The position numbers and the translations under genes are program-made. Below the pieces are notes generated by a model that was given only the letters and a program-made list of their open reading frames with translations, had not been told where the DNA came from and did no database searches. This document shows, piece after piece, positions 51,101-57,759 of a stretch of DNA of 57,759 bases; positions within the stretch are counted from its first letter, which is position 1; the number at the start of each line of letters is the position of its first letter. Origin of the DNA: JANLWK01 sp031364505 (GTDB lineage Bacteria > Eisenbacteria > RBG-16-71-46); contig JANLWK010000222.1 of assembly GCA_031364505.1 (NCBI GenBank), positions 1 through 57,759 of the forward strand, in the 5' to 3' direction.

Positions 51101-51801
51101 TCCTCGTGACGGGGGCGAGCCGCGGGATCGGCTACGCGTGTGCCCGGGCGCTGCTCGAGCGCACGGACGCGAACATCATGCTGACGGGGCGCGACCCGGA
51201 ACGACTGTGCGCCGCGCGTGAAGCACTGCCGCCGGAACAGCGGGAGCGCGTGCTCACTCGCGCCCGCGACCAGGCGAATCCCCGCGCGGTCGACGCGCTG
51301 ATCGCGGAACTGTCCGCGCCCGGCCTGTCGGTGGAAGGTGCCATCCTCACCGTGGGCGAGAACCCGCTCTATGAGGAGGGGCCGCGCCGCCTGCACGCGC
51401 TGGACGCCGGCACGATCGAGACGACGGTGCGCACGAACTGCACGGAGTTGTTGAGGTTGTCCGCCGCGCTACTCGGCCGGTTCCGCGAGCAGCGCTCGGG
51501 TGTGCTGATCTGGATCGGCTCCCAGGCGGCGCGCTACGGCATTCCGGGTGCCGCCCTCTACGGGGCGACGAAGGCATTCCTGTCCGGGCTCGCGTGCGCC
51601 GCGGATCACGAGTACGCCGGCCGCGGCGTTCGCGTGCACCTGCTGCACCCCGGCGTCGTGCGCACGCCGCGGACGCACGATGTCGCCGACGCGTTCGCCG
51701 CGCGCCACGGGCTCGTCGTGGCCGAGGCGCCCGACGTGGCGCGCCGCGTCGTGGACGTGTTCCTCACCGGCACCCCCGCGGGCGTGGAGCAGGACATATG
51801 A
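51097..51801 (+). CDS. SDR-family ketoreductase, CTG start
   Basis: A 234-residue short-chain dehydrogenase with cofactor motif TGASRGIG (5-12), an NxG-like VGENP at the usual NNAG place, and the catalytic Ser (IGSQAARYG) with Tyr-Gly-Ala-Thr-Lys (YGATK). It probably reduces a beta-keto group made by the KAS III. The first beta strand requires a start at or before CTG 51097, which overlaps the KAS stop as CTGA; GTG 51106 would cut into that strand. Its stop overlaps the next gene (ATGA 51798-51801). Confidence 0.87.
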   Translation: MILVTGASRGIGYACARALLERTDANIMLTGRDPERLCAAREALPPEQRERVLTRARDQANPRAVDALIAELSAPGLSVEGAILTVGENPLYEEGPRRLHALDAGTIETTVRTNCTELLRLSAALLGRFREQRSGVLIWIGSQAARYGIPGAALYGATKAFLSGLACAADHEYAGRGVRVHLLHPGVVRTPRTHDVADAFAARHGLVVAEAPDVARRVVDVFLTGTPAGVEQDI

Positions 51802-52577
51802 TCGCCCTCGACGTGTTGTGGTGGGTCGGCTGGATGTACTTCACGGCGTGGGTCGCGCTGCCGCTCGCGCTGAGCCTCGTCGCGGGCCCCGTGATCGGCG
51901 GCCTCGCCTGGGCCCTGCTCGCCCCCTGGTCCGCGCTGGCCGGGATGGCGCTCGCGCACCGGCTGCTGCCTTCGCCCGCCGCCGGAACGTTCCGCATGTT
52001 CTCCGACCGCGACAGCATCCGCTGGGCGCTCAAGGGCTGGCCGCCCGCGGTGTACCTCGCGGTATTCCAGCCCGTGTTCTTCCTGAGCCCCGCCTTCCAG
52101 CGCGTGGTCCTGCGCGCGTTCGGCGCGCGGCTCGGGTCCGGCGCGCAGGTGACCACGCGCACCAGCGTGCGCGAACCCCACCTGCTCGAGCTGGGCCGCG
52201 ATTGTATGGTGGGCGAGTTCGTCCACCTCGTGTGCTCGTACCAGCCGAAGCCGCGCACGCTGGTGGTGGGACGAATACGCATCGGCGACGAGGCGATGAT
52301 CGGCGCCTACGGCGTGCTGGGCGCCGGCTGCCGCGTCGGCGCGCGGAGCATCCTGGAATTCCGCGTGGCCCTCGGCGCCGACGCCTCGATCGGCGAGGAC
52401 GCGCGAATCGGCTCCGGGACGACCATCTACAATCGCGCGCGCATCGGCAACGGTGTCCGCATCGGCAAGCAATGCTCGATCGCGATCGGCGCGGTGGTCC
52501 CCGACGGCGCGCGGCTGCCCGACGGTACCGTGTGGCCGGCAGGCCCCGACGCATCGGGTGGGGTGGGGACGACGTGA
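51798..52577 (+). CDS. Membrane protein with hexapeptide-repeat acyltransferase domain
   Basis: A 259-residue protein. The first 60 residues form two or three membrane segments. The following region is a left-handed beta helix of hexapeptide repeats (IGDEAMIGAYGVLGAGCRVGARSI, IGEDARIGSGTTIYNRARIG). The domain resembles the C-terminal membrane and hexapeptide part of some nonribosomal-peptide-synthetase-like proteins. It probably acylates or acetylates the product at the membrane (inference). GTGA 52574-52577 couples it to the GH3 gene. Confidence 0.82.
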   Translation: MIALDVLWWVGWMYFTAWVALPLALSLVAGPVIGGLAWALLAPWSALAGMALAHRLLPSPAAGTFRMFSDRDSIRWALKGWPPAVYLAVFQPVFFLSPAFQRVVLRAFGARLGSGAQVTTRTSVREPHLLELGRDCMVGEFVHLVCSYQPKPRTLVVGRIRIGDEAMIGAYGVLGAGCRVGARSILEFRVALGADASIGEDARIGSGTTIYNRARIGNGVRIGKQCSIAIGAVVPDGARLPDGTVWPAGPDASGGVGTT

Positions 52578-54238
52578 TCGCAAATTTCATGTTCGAGCGG
52601 AGCTACCGGCGCTTCGTCGCGGCGCGCGAGCAGCCGCTGCGCGCGCAGGCCGCCCGGCTGCGTGCCATCCTCGGCCAGGCGCGGGACACCACGGTCGGCC
52701 GGCGCGCGGACTTCGCCCGCATCCGGAGTATCCGCGACGACGCGGCGATGATCGGCGCGTTCCGCCGGGAGGTACCGGTGCGCACGTGCGCCGAGATGCG
52801 CGACGATCTCGACGCGGTCTATGCCGGCGACTGGCGACGAATGTGCCCGAGCCGGCCGGTATTCTTCGCCATGACTGCCGGATCCACGGGGCACTACAAG
52901 TACGTCCCGGTCACCGCGGAGTTCCGGCGCGAGTTGCGCGAGGCGGCGCTGGTCTTCAGCGGCGCGATGCAGGCGTGCTATCCCGCCGTTCGCCGGCTGC
53001 GATCTCAGTTTCTCGTGGGATCCGCGGAAGGCGGCCGATCGCCGGCAGGAATCCCGCAAGGGTTCGCGTCGGGATTCAACTACAAGAACTTCCCGTGGCT
53101 CGTGCGCCGCCGGTTCACGGTGCCGTACTGGGTGTTCACCATCGAGGACACCGAGGAGCGCAATTACGCCGCCGGGCGCATCCTCGTATCCGAGCGACGG
53201 CTGGGCGCGCTCGTTGCCATCTCGCCCGTCAACCTGATCAACCTGCGCCAGGCGCTCGACCGCAACGCCGCGCGACTCTGCGACGACATCGCCGCGGGCA
53301 CGCTCGACGTGCGCGGGGCCTCGGCCGTGCGCGGGAGTTTCCACACGCGGCCCGACCCCGCGCTCGCCGGGGCGCTGCGCGACGCCTGTCGCGGTGGCGG
53401 AAGGCTGCCCACGCGCCTGCTGTTTCCGGGGCTCGAGGTGCTCGTGTGCTGGCAGGGAGGCAACATGGGCTATTCCCTCGACGCGCTGGACGCCGCCTTC
53501 GAGATGCGCCACCGCCTCGAGTTCCCGGTGTCGGCGAGCGAGGGCGTGTTCGCGATCCCGCACCGCGCCGACCGGCCGGGTGGCGTGCTGGCGATCACGT
53601 CGCACTTCCTTGAGTTCCTGCCCGACTCGGGCGGGAGCGCCGCCACCGGCGAGGCGTTGCGCGCCGACCAGCTCGAGCCCGGCGGCGAGTACCGGATCGT
53701 GGTGACGAACGGCGGCGGGCTCCATCGTTACGACATGGAGGACATCGTGCGCGTCACCGAGATCGTCGGCCGCACACCGGCCATCGAGTTCGTGGCGAAG
53801 GCGGGCCGTCGCACTTCCGTGAGCAACGAGCGACTCACCGAGCTCGACGTGACGCACGCCATGCTTGCGGCCAGCCGGGCGTGCGGACGCTGGTTCGATG
53901 CGTTCCTGTTCGTCCCCTGCACCGACCGCCGCTACCGTGTCGTGCTGGACGGCGCCGAGCTGCGCGGCGCCGGGGGAGGCGAACACGGGTTGCCGGAACT
54001 CGCGGCGGAGTTGGAGCGTCAGCTGCGAGCCGCGAGCAAGGGTTACGACTTCGAGCGCGACGACGCGCTGCTCGAGCCGCTCGAGGTCGTGGTGACCGCG
54101 CCGGGCGAGCTGGTCGAGCACCTGCGCCGTGCACAGGGTGCGCCGGCGATCCCGAGTGCCCAGGACAAGCCCGTGCGGCTCACCGCGGAGTTCGACCTGC
54201 ACCGGCGCCTCGCGATCCGGAGGGCGCATGCGGCTTAG
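52574..54238 (+). CDS. GH3-family acyl-adenylating amide synthetase
   Basis: A 554-residue GH3-fold enzyme. The ATP-binding motif 1 is MTAGSTGHYKYVP (about 100-112), followed by FNYKNFPWLVRRRFTVPYW. RGSFHTRPDPALAG, CWQGGNMGY and VSASEGVFAIPHR form the acyl site, and EYRIVVTNGGGLHRYDMEDIV is motif 3. GH3 enzymes join acids to amines or amino acids through acyl-AMP, as plant JAR1 does for jasmonate. The acid and amine here are unknown. GTG 52574 overlaps the previous stop. The 3' end overlaps the second KAS III gene by 11 nt. Confidence 0.9.
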   Translation: MIANFMFERSYRRFVAAREQPLRAQAARLRAILGQARDTTVGRRADFARIRSIRDDAAMIGAFRREVPVRTCAEMRDDLDAVYAGDWRRMCPSRPVFFAMTAGSTGHYKYVPVTAEFRRELREAALVFSGAMQACYPAVRRLRSQFLVGSAEGGRSPAGIPQGFASGFNYKNFPWLVRRRFTVPYWVFTIEDTEERNYAAGRILVSERRLGALVAISPVNLINLRQALDRNAARLCDDIAAGTLDVRGASAVRGSFHTRPDPALAGALRDACRGGGRLPTRLLFPGLEVLVCWQGGNMGYSLDALDAAFEMRHRLEFPVSASEGVFAIPHRADRPGGVLAITSHFLEFLPDSGGSAATGEALRADQLEPGGEYRIVVTNGGGLHRYDMEDIVRVTEIVGRTPAIEFVAKAGRRTSVSNERLTELDVTHAMLAASRACGRWFDAFLFVPCTDRRYRVVLDGAELRGAGGGEHGLPELAAELERQLRAASKGYDFERDDALLEPLEVVVTAPGELVEHLRRAQGAPAIPSAQDKPVRLTAEFDLHRRLAIRRAHAA

Positions 54239-55253
54239 CGTGCCGGGCGTGCGCGTCGCGGACGTGGAATCGTGTGACTTCGCGATGATCCCGAGCATGG
54301 ACACGCGATCGCTGCTGCGGGCCGCGCGCCCGGAGGACTGGGAACGTTATCTCGAGTCACCGGTGTCGCGCCGGCTGCTGGCCGAGCTGGGCGTCGAGCG
54401 GCGCTACATGACGCACGTGCCCGGCCGCTTGCCCGACCCGGCGCGCCTCACCGCGCTCGACCTCGGGATCTCCGCCGTCGAGCGACTCCGCGCGCGGCGA
54501 CCGGACCTGCTCGCGCACCTCGATGCGATCGTGTTCGTGAGCACGTCGAATCCGAGCCCGTGCAATTGCCAGGCCTCGCTGCTCGCGGAACGGCTCGGCC
54601 TGGCCGCGTCGTGTTACGACATCAAGGCGGGCTGCAGCAGCGGGGTGCTGGGGATCGCCCAGGCGGCGCTCCTCGTGGCGGCGGGATGCGAGCGCGTGCT
54701 CGTGGTCATGGCCGAGAACCTGTCGCAGCTCATGCCCGCCGACGACCTGCGCGCGCTGCTCACGGTGGGCGATGGCGCCGCATGCGCCGTGGTCGAGCGG
54801 CACGAGGGACCCGGGTTCGTGAGCGTCCTGCACGAGACCGATTCGCGCTTCGCCGGCACGATGGCCGTGCGCGCGCCGTTTCCGCCCGCCGTCCCGGACG
54901 CGCGGTACGTGTACGAATTCGCCGACACGCAGGCCGTGCGTGATGCCCTGCACGAACGTTGGCGCGACGTGTTCGGCGAGAGCATGCGGGCCGCCGGCAT
55001 GCGGCCCGGCGATCTGGCGCACGCATTCTTGCACCAGACCCACGCCGCCCAGGTCGACGACCTCGTGCGAGACGTCGGCCTCGATCCCGCGCGCGTCGTG
55101 CGCGTGGTGCACGAGCACGGCAACATGGGCTCGCCGACCTTCGCGGTGGCGATGTCGCGGGCGTTCGCGCGCATCGAGCCCGGCCAGCGTTTCCTGATGC
55201 AGGCGGTGGGAGGCGGCCTGAGCTCCTGCGCGATCGTCGCGGAGCACCGGTGA
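54228..55253 (+). CDS. Beta-ketoacyl synthase III-like, second copy
   Basis: A 341-residue thiolase-fold protein with Cys136 (KAGCSSGVLGIAQ), His (FLHQTH) and Asn (HGNMGSPT) all present, so probably active. It is only distantly similar to the first KAS III. The N-terminal 50 residues are unusual, and the region before Cys136 has a second Cys pair (PCNCQ). Two different KAS III enzymes imply two condensation or acyl-transfer steps, or an ester-forming role for one. CGGAGGG is just before ATG 54228. GTGA 55250-55253 couples it to the exporter. Confidence 0.88.
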   Translation: MRLSVPGVRVADVESCDFAMIPSMDTRSLLRAARPEDWERYLESPVSRRLLAELGVERRYMTHVPGRLPDPARLTALDLGISAVERLRARRPDLLAHLDAIVFVSTSNPSPCNCQASLLAERLGLAASCYDIKAGCSSGVLGIAQAALLVAAGCERVLVVMAENLSQLMPADDLRALLTVGDGAACAVVERHEGPGFVSVLHETDSRFAGTMAVRAPFPPAVPDARYVYEFADTQAVRDALHERWRDVFGESMRAAGMRPGDLAHAFLHQTHAAQVDDLVRDVGLDPARVVRVVHEHGNMGSPTFAVAMSRAFARIEPGQRFLMQAVGGGLSSCAIVAEHR

Positions 55254-57538
55254 CACGACCGGCGGGACCGGGCAGGACATCGCTGGCGCTCGCGATCGTG
55301 CGCGGGCGCGGCTGGATCGGCGCCGCGTGGGTGCTGGTGGCGGCGCTGCTGCTGCCGCAGGCGCGGCGTGCTCCCGACGTGCTCGACGTGGGCGCCCACA
55401 TCCGCGGCAGCGAATCCGCCGCCGTCGAGCAACTGCTCGCCGGCCCGCTCGCCTCGTCGTATGCGCGTTACGCGGTCCTCGTGGTGGGAGGGATCCCGTC
55501 GCCGAACACGCCCGCGGGCACCGCCGCACTCGAGCGTATCGTGTGGCCGCTGCGGGATGCGCCGGCGGTGGCCGGCGTCTTCTCGTATCTCGACTACCCG
55601 GACACGCTGTTCGTGTCACCGCGCGGGCGGGGGACGCTCGTGCTCGTCGGGTTCGCGTCCGACCAGGGCTCGCCCGATCGCCTCGTGCCACCGTTGCGCA
55701 GCCTCACCGCCCACCTGGCCGACAGCCTGCGCGCCGACTTCCCCTCCGTGACCCTGCGATGGACCGGGGAGACCGCGCTGAACGTCGACCTGCGCCGCGC
55801 GAGCGGCCTGGACGTCGGCGCGGCCGAGCGCCGGGCGCTGCCGCTCACAGCGCTGTTCCTCCTGCTGGCGTTCGGCGCGCTGGTCGCGGCATTGCTCCCG
55901 GTGCTCGCCGGTCCGCTCGCGATCGCGATCACGCTGGGCGCCGCGGTGATGGTGGCCCTCGTGTGGCCGCTCTCGATCCTGTTGCAGAGCGTCGTGGCGA
56001 TGCTCGGGCTCGGGCTCGGCATCGACTACGCGCTGCTGATGGTGAGCCGGTTCCGCGAGGGGCTCGCCGGTGGCGAAACGCCGGAGGCCGCGGCGGAAAC
56101 GGCGGCGCGTCACGCGGGTCACACCATCCTGCTCTCGGCCGCGGCCGTCGCCCTCGGATTCGCCGTCCTGCTGAGCGTGCCTCTCAACGAGATGCGCGCG
56201 ATCGCCGTGGGCGGCCTGCTGGTGGTCGTCGTGTCGGCGCTACTCGCCACCACGCTGCTCCCCGGCGTGCTGGCGGCACTCGGGCACCGCGTGGACTGGG
56301 GCCGGCTGGGATGGCGGCCGGCCGCCCGCTCGGGCGCGGAGGGATGGCGGCGATGGGGGCGCTGGATCACCGCGCGCCCGTGGATCGCGCTCGTCGCGGG
56401 CGTCCTTCCGCTCGCGCTGCTCGCCGCGCAGGCGCCGCGAATGCGGACCGGGCTGCCGCGCGGCGACTGGCTGCCGGCGTCCATGGAGTCGGTACGGGCG
56501 CTCGACGACCTGGCCTCGATGGGGCGCCGCGGCGTGGTGCAGGCCGTACGCGTGGTCATCGAGTTCCCGGATGCCGGCCCGGAGCGGCGCATCGCGGACT
56601 GGCGAGCGCTGGCGCGTTTCGACGCGGCGCTACGCGCCGATCCGAGAGTCGAACGCGTGCGCTCGGTGTTCGCGGTGGCGGAGGCTTCGCACCTCGACTG
56701 GGCCGACATGGTTACGCTGCCGGAGGGGCTCGCCCCGCCGCTCACACGCGGACTCGTCAGCGCGGAGGGCGCGAGCGCTCTGCTCGAGCTGGTGCCGCGC
56801 GACGAGCTGAAGCCCGAGGAGGCGGTCGCGCTGGCGCGCGAGCTTCGCGCGAACGCGGCGCGGCGAATCGGCGTCCCGGGCGCTCGCGTGCGCGTCGGCG
56901 GCCTGCCCGCCTTCAACGCCGACTACCAGGACGCGGTCGCCGGACGCTTCTGGCAGATTGTCGGGTTGATCGTCGCAGGCACGCTGCTCGCGCTGTTCCT
57001 CGGGTTCCGCTCGGTGCTCGTGCCGCTCAAGGCGGTCGTGCTGAACCTGCTCACCGTCGCAGCGACATTCGGGGCGGTGGTGCTGGTGTTCCAGGAGGGC
57101 CACGGGGGCGGCGTCTTCGGTGTGCGCGAGCCGCTCGGGGCCGTGTTCTCGTCGCTGCCCGTGATGGTGTTCGCCATCGTGTTCGGCCTCAGCATGGATT
57201 ACGAGGTGTTCCTGATGACGCGCGTGCGGGAGGGATGGATGGCGGGGGCGGGCAACCGCGAGGCCATCGTGGACGCGCTGGGGACGACCGCGCAGGTGAT
57301 CACCAGCGCGGCCGCCATCATGCTCGTCGTGTTCGCCGCGTTCACGCTCGGCGACTTCCTGATCACGAAGATGCTCGGCTTTGCCCTGGCCGTCGCCGTC
57401 CTGCTCGACGCGACGATCGTACGCATGGTGATCGGCCCCGCGCTGCTGCAGCTCGCGGGCCGCTGGAACTGGTGGCCGGGTGCGGGCCGGAGACGGCCCG
57501 AAACGCCCGGCGACACCGCCCCTACATCATCGGTTTGA
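55250..57538 (+). CDS. MMPL/RND-family exporter
   Basis: A 762-residue inner-membrane protein with the duplicated MMPL layout: one N-terminal segment, an outer loop (about 40-195), six membrane segments including LGLGLGIDYALLMVSRFREG, a second segment and outer loop, then six more segments with VFGLSMDYEVFLMTRVREG. The two G(I/M)DY motifs are the proton-relay sites. Family members export lipids and polyketides (mycobacterial MmpL, hopanoid HpnN). It is the last gene of the seven-gene series and probably exports its product. Its 3' end overlaps the convergent VOC gene by 17 nt. Confidence 0.92.
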   Translation: MTRPAGPGRTSLALAIVRGRGWIGAAWVLVAALLLPQARRAPDVLDVGAHIRGSESAAVEQLLAGPLASSYARYAVLVVGGIPSPNTPAGTAALERIVWPLRDAPAVAGVFSYLDYPDTLFVSPRGRGTLVLVGFASDQGSPDRLVPPLRSLTAHLADSLRADFPSVTLRWTGETALNVDLRRASGLDVGAAERRALPLTALFLLLAFGALVAALLPVLAGPLAIAITLGAAVMVALVWPLSILLQSVVAMLGLGLGIDYALLMVSRFREGLAGGETPEAAAETAARHAGHTILLSAAAVALGFAVLLSVPLNEMRAIAVGGLLVVVVSALLATTLLPGVLAALGHRVDWGRLGWRPAARSGAEGWRRWGRWITARPWIALVAGVLPLALLAAQAPRMRTGLPRGDWLPASMESVRALDDLASMGRRGVVQAVRVVIEFPDAGPERRIADWRALARFDAALRADPRVERVRSVFAVAEASHLDWADMVTLPEGLAPPLTRGLVSAEGASALLELVPRDELKPEEAVALARELRANAARRIGVPGARVRVGGLPAFNADYQDAVAGRFWQIVGLIVAGTLLALFLGFRSVLVPLKAVVLNLLTVAATFGAVVLVFQEGHGGGVFGVREPLGAVFSSLPVMVFAIVFGLSMDYEVFLMTRVREGWMAGAGNREAIVDALGTTAQVITSAAAIMLVVFAAFTLGDFLITKMLGFALAVAVLLDATIVRMVIGPALLQLAGRWNWWPGAGRRRPETPGDTAPTSSV

Positions 57539-57759
57539 TGATCGAGAACCACGCACCCTGCGGATCGCGGATCACGGCGAAGCGGCCGATCGTCGGGATG
57601 TCCGTGGGCTTCATCTCGACCGTGGCGCCGAGCGTCTCGGCCGTGGCCGCGGCCCTGTCGCAGTCGTCGACGGCGAAGTAGATCATCCAGTGCGGATGCG
57701 TGAGTGTCATCGCGGGCGTTGCGATCATCATGCCGCCGACTTGCACGCCGCCCTGCTTG
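57522..57759 (-). CDS. VOC-family protein, C-terminal part
   Basis: The frame is open from the right edge and ends at 57522. It reads GGVQVGGMMIA, HWMIYFAVDDCDRAAATAETLGA, IPTIGRFAVIRDPQGAWFSIIK, the second half of a two-module VOC (glyoxalase-like) protein. The N-terminal half lies outside the window. It ends within the last 17 nt of the exporter gene, so the two transcripts converge. Confidence 0.8.
   Translation of the reverse strand, partial: KQGGVQVGGMMIATPAMTLTHPHWMIYFAVDDCDRAAATAETLGATVEMKPTDIPTIGRFAVIRDPQGAWFSIIKPMM

Noticed and set aside
48720..57538. Identification of the operon as the ole (long-chain olefin) pathway
   Set aside because: Both have a KAS-like enzyme and an SDR, but no OleB-type hydrolase or OleC-type ligase is present, and GH3 and MMPL are not part of it.
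1..57759. CRISPR arrays, rRNA genes and insertion-sequence transposases
   Set aside because: None was seen: no regularly spaced repeats, no rRNA sequence and no transposase-like protein.

Overview
This is a GC-rich bacterial chromosomal window, by eye roughly two thirds or more G+C. It carries many secreted or lipidated proteins, a beta-barrel porin, an RND/MMPL exporter, several large polytopic membrane proteins with C-terminal TPR repeats, and a seven-bladed SBBP-type propeller ending in a FlgD/T9SS-like tail. That mix suggests a Gram-negative, probably environmental bacterium of the FCB/Eisenbacteria-like kind. The taxonomic guess is inference. Genes are dense, and overlaps of the ATGA, GTGA or CTGA type are common. 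Several promoters have a TAG-N-N-T -10 box exactly 6 nt before the start codon, which suggests leaderless mRNAs.

Layout, 1-12.7 kb: a 5'-partial tRNA-Leu(CAA); a minus-strand operon (universal stress protein, YceI, porin, START-like protein) facing a LuxR-type regulator whose receiver has lost its phospho-acceptor Asp; a HerA/DUF853 ATPase; a polytopic membrane TPR protein; and a SWIM/SNF2 helicase that seems to start at CTG. At 13-20.8 kb lies an accessory zone: a DJ-1/PfpI-TPR protein, a beheaded receiver-domain remnant, and tRNA-Ala(GGC) with a 44/45-nt copy of its 3' part 1,217 bp downstream. Between the two copies sits only a toxin-antitoxin pair (DUF4258-like toxin, MqsA-like antitoxin), whose toxin has a one-base frameshift that opens a single toxin-antitoxin reading frame. 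Further along are a scar of a second TA system and its intact paralogue (Gp49/HigB-like toxin plus XRE antitoxin), with lipoproteins and a TPR protein between them.

At 20.9-30.1 kb are a VOC dioxygenase/dienelactone-hydrolase pair, an arylamine N-acetyltransferase, an ECF sigma factor coupled to an alpha/beta hydrolase, a 3'-end remnant of a second N-acetyltransferase, a Ser/Thr kinase-ATPase-TPR protein, and an ABC-F ATPase. At 30.2-48.6 kb are the giant propeller protein, several membrane glycosyltransferase-like proteins, a cytochrome c, a small aromatic-catabolism-like group (esterase, maleylacetate-reductase-like enzyme, VOC protein), a GNAT and a methyltransferase. They are followed by a TetR-TAP-like hydrolase operon with a palindromic operator over its start, and a hydrolase-TPR protein.

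At 48.7-57.5 kb is the most striking unit: seven tightly overlapping plus-strand genes (carboxyltransferase, KAS III, SDR ketoreductase, hexapeptide-repeat membrane protein, GH3 adenylating amide synthetase, second KAS III, MMPL exporter). They look like a compact, possibly undescribed pathway that builds and exports an acyl-derived product. A VOC gene runs off the right end.
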